Shown here piece after piece: positions 23,101 to 33,573 of a stretch of DNA of 64,000 nt (position 1 is its first letter; each line of letters opens with the position of its first letter). The stretch covers positions 744,001 through 808,000 of the forward strand of contig JAHLKD010000005.1 of NCBI GenBank assembly GCA_025526935.1, given 5' to 3'. The position numbers and the translations under genes are program-made. The notes below the pieces were generated by a model. It saw nothing but the letters and a program-made list of their open reading frames with translations. It made no database searches and was not told where the DNA came from. This DNA is from Cladochytrium replicatum (taxonomy: Eukaryota; Chytridiomycota; Chytridiomycetes; Cladochytriales; Cladochytriaceae).

Positions 23101-23867
23101 TTTTTTTTTTTTTTTTTTTTTAACAATATTATTATTTATTTTGCACATACAATGCATAACAAAAAACAACACCCAAAGTGCCTTACAAGATGGTCATGGA
23201 CCAGCACATAGGGAAGCGCGCGCAGCATAAGGAAAGCAACAAAGCAAAACAGAGAATGTAAACTCAAACCTGTGGCTACCCGTCAGATACTGCTAAGGTG
23301 CCAAAAAAACAGGTGAGTAATAAATAATGAGAAAAGAAAACGTTAAAGATCCACAAATGCAGGGCCAAAGAGGGAGTCTGGAGGAGAAACTTCTAATGGC
23401 AGACCCATACAGTGAAGCCAAATCTTATGGAGACAACGAAAAACTAGATACCACGGTGCAAGATTCACTGGGTTGACAATGCGAAGTGGACGAAGGCCAT
23501 CAATTGCAACGTCAAGCGGAAGTTGTAAAACAGGAACAGGAACAGGAGGCAACAATAGGTCAAGACGCAAACATTCTGAAACATGAGATCTAGAGAGAGT
23601 TGCAGTGCGGCAGTGACAACACTGCTTGCGGGGGTGATAAAACAAACGTCCAAGGCGATACTGCAGAAGCCTCAAGATTGACGAAATAGGGAAGCATGGA
23701 GGAGCAATTGCTAGCGCATGAGGGTGTGCAGATGCAAGGGGAGCAAAGCTAGCAGCTATAGAACCATAGGCAGATGAGGCTACTTGGTGAAAGTGATTTG
23801 CGATAACATCAGAAGGTTTGGGAACTACAACATTTGCAGCCGGGAAGAGGAAGTGATTGTTGAAAGG
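23101..23867 (-). mobile_element. LINE copy F, 5'-truncated (~770 bp)
   Basis: The T-run 23101-23121 is followed by the same 3' UTR and the last ~165 codons of ORF2 (PFNNHFLFPAANVVVPK to SPPDSLFGPAFVDL, stop at 23343). It matches copy E almost base for base, then stops at ...GATTGTTGAAAGG. It is a dead-on-arrival copy of the D/E family. Confidence 0.92.
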
Positions 23868-23870
23868 TGA

Positions 23871-24167
23871 TTTTTTTTTTTTTTTGAATGTTATAACATG
23901 TATTGACAATGCTTAATCAGTACATGTCACCCACGTGTACTTCAACCAAGATTTGGAATCTTCAGTACTTGGGGAGCCGTGCGAGCCGTAGGAAAGAGGA
24001 GCGAAGGCAATGGCGAATCGAAGGAGGTGTGGCGCGGTACTTGCACGTGACACGATATTGCGAGAGATATATTTCGTAGGAAATTCGAATCCAGTCCCCT
24101 ATAGGATTCGAACCGCGGAGTTTAGCTTCGAAAAGTCGCATTCGTACCGACTGAGCCACTATGAGGT
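23871..24167 (-). mobile_element. tRNA-derived SINE, copy 2
   Basis: This ~297-bp copy of the element at 14564 has a 15-nt A-tail (T-run from 23871). The 5' head on the minus strand has a good Pol III A box (TGGCTCAGTCGG, 24147-24158) and B box (GGTTCGAATCC, 24104-24114). The tail carries the block shared with LINE C. A full cloverleaf does not fold convincingly by eye, so it is a tRNA-derived SINE rather than a tRNA gene. Its 5' end lies 8 bp from tRNA-Val. Confidence 0.82.
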
Positions 24168-24175
24168 GAGAGAAC

Positions 24176-24249
24176 GGTTTCATGGTGTAGTCGGTTATCA
24201 CACCTGTCTAACACACAGGAGGTCTCCAGTTCGATCCTGGATGAAACCA
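24176..24249 (+). tRNA. tRNA-Val (anticodon AAC)
   Basis: A complete 74-nt cloverleaf without intron. The acceptor GGTTTCA pairs with TGAAACC and has discriminator A. The D arm contains TGGTGTAGTCGGTTATCA. The anticodon stem CCTGT/ACAGG encloses CTAACAC, giving anticodon AAC. The T arm CCAGTTCGATCCTGG is perfect. No CCA is encoded, as expected for a nuclear gene. The minus-strand retrotransposon block ends 8 bp upstream. Confidence 0.96.
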
Positions 24250-24506
24250 AAATGTATTTTATTTACTTGCGGTTCTTTCGTGGTGGGGAAATAGTTTGAC
24301 CTCTAAGGGTGAGGTGATTGAGCTTTCTCTTCTTCCGTTGCGGAGAAAGGCTTGATGGTTGTTTTGATGAACAGAACAGAACAAATGGAATTGCAAAGTT
24401 AGATTCACTCAAAAGATCTGACTTTTGCTCGACAACATCAACAATTCCTCAAAACAGACTTGATCTTGCTGAAATTAACGAGATCCGCCCATCTTGCAGC
24501 TTGCTT

Positions 24507-25118
24507 TCACCAACAACCAATAGCACCAACTACATCCTCTGTACTCATAATGTTTGCAAACTCGTTTCGGATCGACTCAACATGTACCTCATGAATCGTC
24601 TGCGGATCAAACTTGCCCAAACCAAACGCCGCAACCGCGTCCTCCACCAATATCACCTCGCCCTCGACCTTCTTTCCACTCACAGCATCCACCGTGTCCG
24701 TGACTCCAAGATTCTTCGCCATCCTCGTGGTGGTCGTGACACAATGCTCCATGGTCAGTCCTACAATAACGAGTCGCGTAACGCCCCGCTCCTTCAGCAC
24801 GGCTTCAAGCTGCGTGCCGATAAACGCGGAATTCACGTCCTTGGTGAGCACCAGTTCGTCTGCTTCTGGTTTTGAGCATGCCATCGGCGCAACTCCAGCT
24901 GGGTTATTAATCAAGTGCAGCGGTGATTCGGGCCAGCGAGAGTGGTGGTGGACGTGGATGATGGTGAATGAAGAAGGTTTGGCGGTAGCTGCGGAGCGGA
25001 ACGCAGCGATGAGCCTGGAAAGGTTGGAAACGAAGGAAGGGTTTGATCGGGACGATCCATAGTATGTCGGATGGTTCAGGCCTTCCTGGACATCAACAAC
25101 AAGAAGGCAGGTCGTCAT
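24507..25118 (-). CDS. Isochorismatase-like cysteine hydrolase (203 aa)
   Basis: This single-exon protein has the isochorismatase fold: LLVVDVQEG near residues 5-13 (catalytic Asp), LTKDVNSAFIGTQL mid-protein (candidate catalytic Lys), and GLTMEHCVTTTTRMA (nucleophilic Cys) after the strand TRLVIVGL. Length is typical of the family. Members hydrolyse amides or vinyl ethers of small molecules (nicotinamide, isochorismate, carbamoyl compounds); the substrate here cannot be read from the sequence. The Met at 25118 is taken because the first beta-strand starts directly after it. No signal peptide, so probably cytosolic. Confidence 0.88.
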   Translation of the reverse strand: MTTCLLVVDVQEGLNHPTYYGSSRSNPSFVSNLSRLIAAFRSAATAKPSSFTIIHVHHHSRWPESPLHLINNPAGVAPMACSKPEADELVLTKDVNSAFIGTQLEAVLKERGVTRLVIVGLTMEHCVTTTTRMAKNLGVTDTVDAVSGKKVEGEVILVEDAVAAFGLGKFDPQTIHEVHVESIRNEFANIMSTEDVVGAIGCW

Positions 25119-25305
25119 GGCACGCGTTACGAAATGGACGGAACTTTCGTGTTCTACAAAAAATGATCACGTTGAGGACGAAGGCTATTTTTGGATCTTC
25201 TGTATTGAAAGAACCAAGCTTGACACCACTGGTGCCGTTTAAAAAAAGAGGAGCTGTGGCTAATTCCAGAACCAGTCCCGCCCGCTTCAGTCGCCTTTCA
25301 AAATA

Positions 25306-28300
25306 TCATAGTTCATCATGCTTCTTCTCTCCGTCCTTCCCGCCCTCCTTCTCCTTCGCCTTCTCCTCTTCCTTTTTCTTCTTCTCCTCTTCCTTCTTCT
25401 TCTTCAGCTTCCTCTGCTCCGCTTTCTTCCTCAACCTCTCCCTACGCTCCCTTTCATCAGAACCAATCCTTTTCTTCAACAGCACTCGGGAAAGCTCGTT
25501 GAAAATCTCCTCCTTGCGGGTCTGAATGTCTGACGTGAGCAGAACAGGCGGGTCGTAAGGTCGGAGTTTTCCTTGATCAGCAATCTTGCTCGAAAGCCAC
25601 TCAGCCGTTTTCGCCCTGAGCTTGTCAAGCGACGTGAGGTCGTCTTCGGAGTACAATGGCGGCGGCGCGGTGTATGGCGCCTTCGTCGTTGCTTTGGGCT
25701 TTGCGCTGCTGCTTGTACTCGTCGAACTGCTCGAACTTTCCCCTCCCTCACCTTCGTCCTCCGCATCGTCAACAGCCTCAGTCTCTTTCGCCGCAGCAGC
25801 CGCCGCACTCGCAGATGCCGCAATCTCCGCTTCCTTCTTCACATCCTCCTCGAATTCCTTCCTAGCCTTAGCAACAAACTCTTCGAGTTCCTTCAACCCT
25901 TCCTTGAGCTTCTCAACAGCCCCAGGTCGGTTAAGGTGCTCCGTGCGTCTGAAAACAAGAGGTCGGTGGTTCCCTTGCACAGCCTTGAGCTTCTCCTTGA
26001 GTTTGTTCGTGGGAGCATGCTCGCCTTCGTCATAAAGCCAGTCGGAGGTTTCGTCAAGGAGCTGCTTAAAAGTCTCGCGCTCCTTTTCGGTCGCGATGAG
26101 CTCCATCACGTCGTCGTACATAAGGTCTTTAGACTGGTAAACAAACGATTCGAGCGTGTTTCGCGCTTCCTCGCGTTCGCGGCGAGCTGCGTCGTCAGCG
26201 TTCATCTTGTCGAATCTTAACCATCCAAATTTAGCATTCCCGTCTCTTAACATGAGAAAGATTACTCACTTTGCCTTAATAGCTGCCTTGACGTCGGCTG
26301 CCAGAGGAGAGAGGGTCTTGTATTCGAGGTCGACCGTAAGCTTGACCTTCTCTGTCTTCACCTTCACTTCTTCCTTTGCCTTCTTCTTCTCCTTCTCCGT
26401 ATCGTTCTTGCCAGCTGCCTCCATCTCGTTCTTCAGAGTTTCCGAGCCAGTCACCTGCAATTATGGATTATCAAACCTGTCTTGTTTACAATACTTCAAC
26501 CTGCTTACCTCCTCCGGAGGCTTGGAATCAGGGTCGTCCGAAGAAGCGGTCTGCAACTGCGAGATCAATCATCGAGAATATCATCCGCGCCGTAAAACTC
26601 ACCGCATCGTCCTTGTCCTTCTTTCCACCACCAAAGAACGCCATGATGTTGTCTATAATCCAATTTAAGCATTTTTCGGTCAGAACTCTTGCGCGCATCA
26701 TGCTTACCTTTCAAGGAACCTTCCGGCTTGTCCAGCTCGAGGTGCAAGTGTGCATCGTCGACGCTAACAACACCCGCCTCCGTCAACTCAATGAACGCCT
26801 TGACTTTGGGAGGCTTGGAGTACTGTCCCTTGTACTTTTCAATGGCGGCTGTCACACCAGTGACAGAAGTGGTCACAAGCACCGATTGGTCTGGCCTATT
26901 TCGAAAAATTACCCGATTAGCCGCAATGTTGGTAAATTGTGCATCGAGACATACTTATACACGAGGTCAAAAGAAAAGTCGGTCTCACGCTTGAAGTTCA
27001 TCAACTTCTTCGAGCCGAGGGCTGTCTTCTCGCCGAAGAGTAATGTGTTGACTTTCTTGCTTGCGCCAGTTGCCTCTGCGAGGTACAATCAGACCTGCTG
27101 CAAACACTCACCGACATACCATTGACTTCGGTGTTGTAAACAACTTCGATCGGAAATTCGTGAATATCCTTGACCCTGATTTCACGAACGCGGAACTGCT
27201 TGCTGAGACTAGCAGCTCGGAAACCAGCGCCTAAAATTCGTTGACTGCTTAGAAATAAGTTGAGCCCCATCCTCAAAGAACAAACCAAGTACTGCAGCTT
27301 CGTCACCGTTCACGTTCTTTGCAATCTTGTCCCTATGAAGAGTATAAGGCGGCAAACCCCCACAACAAACTGTGCTTTTGCTTACTCTCCAACAAGCTTG
27401 GTGATATACTCTTGGACCTTGGGCACGCGAGCACTTCCACCAACCAGCACGACCGAGTTGATATCGCTCTGGAAAAACAAAATCATTGTTGGTGACAAAC
27501 AATAAGCATGAAAACCTCATTCCCAACATACCACGCTCAGTCCGGTCTTGTCCAGAACCTGCTGGATCGGCTCGGGCACGCGCTCAAACAACTTCGCACA
27601 CCGCTTCTCAACCTCCTCTCTCGTCACCAGGGTCTTAAAATCTATGTCCTCATGCAATCCCTCCACAGACGACACGACCTGCGCATTCGCGCTCAAAATC
27701 GTCTTCACACGATTCGCCTCCCTCATCAGCCGCATCATCGCCCTCGGGCTCTTTTCGATCTCAACTTTGAATTTGCCAACGTTGAGCTCTGTGAAACGCT
27801 CGGCGAGGAGTTTCTGGACTACGACGTCGAGAGAGTGACCGCCCAGACTGGAGTCGTAGCCCATAGCGAGAACCTCGAGCTGTGGGATGGTCTTGTTGGT
27901 CTTGGAGGTCGGGTACTCTTTCGTGACGACGTTGTCAAACTTGACGAGAGTGGCGACGGTGGACCCGGCACCCATGTCGTAGAAGATGTGGTATTGGAGC
28001 TCTTTGAAATCTCGGAGCATAGCGTAGTTGAGTGCAACTGGGGGGGGGGGGGGGGGGGGAAACTTGAGTTTTTGAAATCAATGACTAGAATTGAATGTAT
28101 ACCAGCTGTCTCGTCGTTCATGAGGGTTATAACTCGGATCCCAGCTAATTCGGCAGCGTCAAGCAGCGCACGTCTCTCAAACTGGTTAAAGTACGGTGGG
28201 ACCTGATATAAACAAGGGATGAATGAGCTGTTGAATGAATATCTCTGGAAAATCTCTCTCATCCTTTCTGTTTCTGATCTGCTCATTCTGTCCCTATCTC

Positions 28301-28918
28301 ATCACATTTTGACCCTCTCCTGATCTTCTCCTTCTCCTTCTTACCGTGATGACGGCTCCAGAAACTTGCTCGTTTCCAAAAATCTCAGCCTGTTCCTTTG
28401 CATGCGCGAGCTGCATCCCAACGATCTCTTCAACTGAGTACACATCCTTCTCGACACCGAACACAGGCGAGCCTCGCTCCTCGTTGTGTTTGATTACGTT
28501 CGAGAACAATTTCGAGTGTTCCAACACAGCACGGTCGTTGTACTTTTTGCCGAGCAAGGTTTTAACCGATACAAAGGTCGTCTCCGGAAAGCGCGTGGAC
28601 TGTAGACGATAGAAAACAAGATCAGACTTGGAAGATGGATAGATTCTGGGGATTGCATATACCAATGATTGAGCGCTGCTCCCGAAATACCGGATACCGT
28701 CACGAATGGTTACAAGCGAGCCCGTCTTTCGCTTAGATTCTGCATTGAGCACGATATCAAGCGGCACACCCGACTTTACGATCGAGACTTTGAACCATTC
28801 CTGGCCGTAGTCGATGCCGATCACCGAGGCATGAGCGGCCGAAAACAGAAGCGATGCCGCGGCGAAGAGAAGAGGGAGCAGACGCAGGACACCCGCGCGT
28901 CTTCTGGCAGGATGCATT
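25306..28918 (-). CDS. LHS1: ER lumenal Hsp70-family chaperone, Lhs1/GRP170 (HYOU1) type
   Basis: The N-terminus MHPARRRAGVLRLLPLLFAA...AHA is a signal peptide, followed by SVIGIDYGQEWFKVSIV, the first phosphate loop of an Hsp70 ATPase. Further exons give TLLGKKYND, SGAVITV, LMNDETA/VALNYAM and YHIFYDMGAGSTVATLVKF. The C-terminal third is a long charged extension (EEFVAKARKEFEEDVKKEAE, KKKKEEEKKKKEEEKAKEKE) and the protein ends KKHDEL, an ER-retrieval signal. That combination distinguishes Lhs1/GRP170 from BiP. It acts in the ER lumen as a co-chaperone and nucleotide-exchange partner of BiP in translocation and folding. Roughly ten short introns interrupt the gene. One has a polypyrimidine tract of 20 consecutive C immediately before its AG. 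Confidence 0.9.
28040..28059. repeat. Homopolymer G20 (C20 as intron polypyrimidine tract)
   Basis: Twenty consecutive G on the + strand. On the LHS1 coding strand this is C20 directly followed by AG, and the exon resumes as (V)ALNYAM, completing DETAVALNYAM. The tract therefore serves as the 3' splice-site pyrimidine tract. Confidence 0.9.
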
Positions 28919-31889
28919 TTTTTTCCTTTTGGAAAGCGAACTGGTCGTCGTTGATCTCAGAGTTAAAATCAGTGGGAGAGACACAGCCACACGGACGTGT
29001 CACGGACGTGGCAGGAGAACAGCATGGAGAGAAGGGTGGAAAATAAGAGATCGTGTACGTCAAGTGGGGCTCACCACACAGCTCTTCACATACTCGTTTC
29101 CTGCTGCGACAGCAAATCTGGGCGACGAAAACTCTTCAATGCGCAGAGCTGGTAAACAGCGTCTGCTTCTCCGCTGTGATCCTTGAAGCAAAATCCATCC
29201 CTGAATCGTCCACCAACCACAGCATTTTGAGAAACCTAATGATTCACAGAGCTCTAAATCGAAACAACGGATTCAGATCGTACTACCCTTCCATGCTTTG
29301 GTTTTTTAACACTGCCAAATGGCTGATCGGGAAAAAGAATGTAGATCAAGAGTATGCGCGCTAGAACCTTGAAGACAGGAGTAGGTGGGCAGCGGATTTG
29401 CCACACATCGACCCTGAATAGCCAGCGTTGAGCTCGTGTTTCAATCTTATAAAAGTCGCCGTAAGCAACGGCAAATTCATTTGAAAATATGGTATTTGAA
29501 GGGGAAATGTTTGAATGTTTGAATGTTGTGGATGATACTTCAGAAGTGGTGCTATACTTGATATTGTAGCTGGTTTTGCTTTGCACAAGTTCAATCAATA
29601 CAAACCGAAAGGCGTCCCTGTTCGCACGGACCGGCATTTACTGATGCTCTTACCATGCAAGCGCCGCTGCGACCGGAAACAGCAGGCTTACGGTTGACAA
29701 ACAAAGCCGGTATTCCATAAACGAGCAAAGACCACAAAGAAGGAACTATTCTGTAAACACTGTTCAGAGCCAGTGTTCATGGCAACAAAAAATATTCCTT
29801 CATTCTTCAGTTTGTCCTCAATCTTGAATGCACCATCTGCAAATAAAAGCACCAGCTAGCCCTGAAGCGATGCACACATTTCGAGTTAGGCGGTGAAAAG
29901 AAGGGAATTGAATTATGGACGAGATTCGCTGTTTTTTGACTAATCAATGGCTACCAATCTAGACAAAGAGTGCTGCTCTCAGCTTCTTCTAGTCCCTCTT
30001 ACTGTGCGCAAATCGTTGCAGCGGGCGCTACTTGAAATACATACAGACTTTTGAGTCAGTTGCCAGAAGTACGATTTTCGCCAAACAGGTGTAAAGAGTC
30101 TCAGCGTGGATTGAGGACTCAAAAATCCCGCCACACCGATCATGGAAACCTTTCGGTCAAGCCATCGTTCTCACTCCTATTCTCCATACACAGAGCTAGT
30201 TTACCAGACTTAAACTCTTGTTTTACATCATATGTAATTAGTAACCAGGTTGGTGATCAGTTCGCTTCTCAACATATTCTGGAAGCGCTCTCTACTCGTG
30301 GACTGGACACAGTAGGAAAGGGAACGCATTTCGGTCTAATGGTACGCACACTCAAACATGAATCATATTCTGCTTCAACAGACGATGCTCCATTAGCAAG
30401 AAGGTTGGGCAAAGTCAATTTCCTTTGTGCATACCTCGAGCTTTGAAGGGGACCTCACACAACTTACCGACTCGGACAGCGGCATTCAGCATGTCGTTTG
30501 CTTTCTCGACTCACTCAGGCTTGGTCGGGAGAACGTATTCGTTTCTGCCGACGACTTGTGTGCATTCCACAAGCTTGCAAGATGCGGGCCAAGTTCTGCC
30601 TTGCTCGTCCGATAACCCGGAACCACAGGCTTGACAAATACACCGCCCTTGGTACCATCGAACCACCGCTCTCCCCGAAATGTCTTGACCGCCGAAGCTA
30701 CCCTCCCACAGGCTGTTCCAGCAACACCGTCGGAATGACATTCATCGCAAGCTCCAACACAATACCGCTTTGTTCCAATTCCACTCCACCGTCTCCGGCG
30801 GGTTCAACAAGCGAATGTCCCCAGCCTCCTTCACCGTCCCCAATCCCACCTTTGTGCACGTCTCAAGCTTTCCAACATAATCCCACGACAACCACAAGCC
30901 CATCCGCTTTCTCATCAAGCACGCTCACATCCCCAAACTTTGCACCGAGCGATCGTCGGAGCGCAGCACCCGAGTCCCAGCAGATCGGCCCCGTCGTCCC
31001 ATGCACCCCACCGCATACTGTCAGATATATTTATATGGTTTTTAGCATCGTGCAAGCTGAAATGCTCACAGCAAGCTCTCAATGTCATCTTAGGAGCGTA
31101 AGACATAATAACACGGAACCCGGGGTGTCGAAGTTTGGTTTGAGGGCGATGTGATTTGATCAGTTTTAGTGCTGCTGATCTGGGACTTGCGCTAGAGATA
31201 GTCCTCAGGTTGATCTGTGAGTGTGCAGAGTTTCGTGTGTCTCCAATCATGCTCTTGCGCCACAGCCACCCGAAATCTCATATCGCCACAGGCTCTTTGA
31301 ATTGTGCAAACAATTCAAATATACTGTCGTTTCGGCTTTTATAATTAACCTGTGGCTATAGATATATGGAAATATCTGATATAAACATTATTCTCTCGAA
31401 TAGAGAGATATAGATCCCAGTGATCGTTCACAATAACCATTGTGAGCAGAACATGAAGATTAGCAATAATCTTGTCTACAATGACATGTTCTCTATGAGA
31501 AATAAGTATGTAGTACCTTGCATTAATATCATACGAGATGTACTCGAGTATGATATAACTGTCAGCAGCAAACTGATTAGCATCACATTCTTTCTCAAAC
31601 GCGTGATCACTCGCAGAACTCTACTAGATTCCAATGAGTAAAGGAGGATGTCTTCATGACCAATAGTTAGAAATGCCAGTTCTTTCATGTAATGTATGAT
31701 TACGCATGAACTTGTCCCAGACGTCTCTGGTAAGGCTATTTCCCCTCAGTGTCGGTAGTGGATGAAGACTGGAGTAGCTAGTTCCATATATGTGCATGCA
31801 TCAACACGGGGTCATCTGAATTTGTTTGGATGAGATAACCCTGAAGGTGCTCACTCAGCATGTGAGTGATTTACGTGCATTTGCGCTTG
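28919..31889. other. About 3 kb without an intact gene; one GC-rich unassigned stretch
   Basis: This holds the LHS1 5' flank. From 30480 to 31145 the base composition rises to that of coding DNA, and minus-strand frames give protein-like pieces (LVEPAGDGGVELEQSGIVLELAMNVIPTVLLEQPVGG and ERWFDGTKGGVFVKPVVPGY), but stops and frame changes separate them and no family is recognised. I regard it as a probable decayed gene. 31300-31880 is AT-rich with nothing recognisable. Confidence 0.4.
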
Positions 31890-32036
31890 CGCGCTGCAAC
31901 ACTGTTACGCTATGCAGAGACATGGACCTGGGTTCTCTGGGTGACGTCTTGAAGCGCGTTATAAAGACACTTTTTGTGCAGATAAGCTGCTCGTTCGCTG
32001 CATCTTTGGAGCAGTTTGTGGAAATGATGAAGCATC
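31890..32036 (+). pseudogene. Relic of the helicase-element protein (homologous to 59257-59403)
   Basis: About 145 bp align by eye with the zinc-finger/helicase element at the right end of the window: both carry gctatgca(c/g)agacatggacct, aagcgc(a/g)ttata, tttgtgcagat and gcatctttggagcagttt. In the intact frame this encodes CYAQTWTCVLW...FVQISSSLGASLEQFARML. Stops and small indels show that the relic is dead. No further extension on either side is visible. Confidence 0.75.
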
Positions 32037-32219
32037 ATCACACTTGACTCCATCGCGAGGCTCGAATAGACCGAACAAGTGCTTCCATTTTTCAAGCGGC
32101 TCGTCGTCTGAATTTGCCGGAGATTGTTATTCCTTGATTTACCACAACTGGGTTGTTTAAGATTCTTTGGATGCGAAAACGAATCCCTGTTGTGGATCAT
32201 GACTTGCAGTTCAAATACA

Positions 32220-33338
32220 TCAGATCACACCAGCTTCGTTCTTGAGCTTGTCAATCAGCTAAATCAAAAAAAATATTACATTTCTTTGCGCAATTGTCCA
32301 TTGATCGTTTTCTCCCATTACCTCATCAACCGACCCAACAGTCTTTCCCGCCGACCTCTTTGGTGGCTCGCTGACTTCCAAAACCTTGATCCTTGGCGTT
32401 ACATCAACACCAAGATCCGCAGGAGAGAGCTTCTCGATGGGTTTCTTCTTTGCTTTCATGATGTTGGGAAGAGTGGCATAGCGAGGCTGGTTAAGACTAG
32501 AGAGTTTGAAAAACGTGAGCTTATCGTATTTTCCAACTGCCATTTTCCTTTGAACTTACCGCAGATCAGCGGTTAAGATGGCGGGAAGAGTGGTTTTAAC
32601 GGTTTCCAACCCACCGTCGACCTCTCGTGTGACAGTCAGTACCGAATCGTTCAGTTCCACTTTGGAAGCAAACGTTGCCTTTCGAATAATCGATTTTAAT
32701 CAAAAGACGAAACGACCCGACTCGGACATATTATACCTGAGGCCAGTCGAGCAATCCGGCCAACATCTGACCGGTTTGACCGGCGTCATCATCAATAGCC
32801 TGCTTTCCCAACAACACAATGCTGGGAGACTCCTTTGCCACGATCGCTTTCAAAATCTTTGCAACCTACCGGTAAAACCAAGAAAAGTTCAGCATTGCTG
32901 CATTGCTAAGGTATAGATCTTCAAGTTTCCTCCACATTGCTCTCCTCACCTCGAGAGGCTGAACTTCAGCAGATTCTGGGATTTCGACATGCAATGCACG
33001 GTCCGCACCCATGGCCAACGCCGTTCGGAGGGTCTCCTGTGACTTTGTGCTCCCAACGGTGACCGTAACCACCTCGGCAGCCTTCTTTGCTTCTTTCAGT
33101 CTCACGGCCTCTTCGATCGCAATCTCATCGAACGGGTTCATCGAGTGCTGTTGTTGAGCGACACATTTTAGTATCTGCGCTTTAAACTTTCGTGCCCATT
33201 CCCAGAGCGAAAGTGTGGATCTGCCCTATATATATATTTACCTACCTTTACGTTTGTGTCGATCTTCCCACCGGCTACCCTGATTTTGACAGCATAGTCG
33301 ATGACCCTCTTTACTGGAACCAGAATTCTGTGTGCCAT
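32220..33338 (-). CDS. Electron transfer flavoprotein beta subunit
   Basis: The spliced protein begins [21 protein letters not shown], then [83 protein letters not shown] (AMP/adenine-binding signature of ETF-beta), [46 protein letters not shown] and a C-terminus ending [10 protein letters not shown]. This is a close match to ETF-beta over its full usual length (~260 aa). It pairs with ETF-alpha in the mitochondrial matrix to pass electrons from acyl-CoA dehydrogenases to ETF-QO. About four short introns; the stop is TGA at 32220-32222. No disablement. Confidence 0.93.
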
Positions 33339-33573
33339 GTTTTCGCCTGTGGTTCCGAATGACGAATGAGTAGGATCTGAGTGAGGGACGGGGACGGGGA
33401 AGAGAGGGATGGTGTGGCTTTCGTCCTATGACGTTGGTAGAAGCCAAAAAAAAAAAAAAGGTGTCCAGTGATGATCGAGGTAGGCTACATTCCACAATCC
33501 AAGTGTTGTCGTTAGCCATGATCCAGCTGGCGAAAACGAAAAGGGTGGTGCTTAGTGAATTAAATATATCATT

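Noticed and set aside
24104-24158. SINE head as a genuine second tRNA gene
   Set aside because: A and B boxes are good, but the T stem and acceptor stem do not pair, and the same sequence recurs with changes at 14.8 kb as part of a 297-bp element with a poly(A) tail.
25318-26220. Long plus-strand frames opposite the LHS1 C-terminus
   Set aside because: Leu/Ser/Phe-rich products are the mirror of Lys/Glu-rich LHS1 coding; no family resemblance.
30498-31154. 218-codon Pro/Ser/Thr-rich plus-strand frame
   Set aside because: Low-complexity composition expected opposite a GC-rich segment; no Met-proximal signal, domain or intron support.
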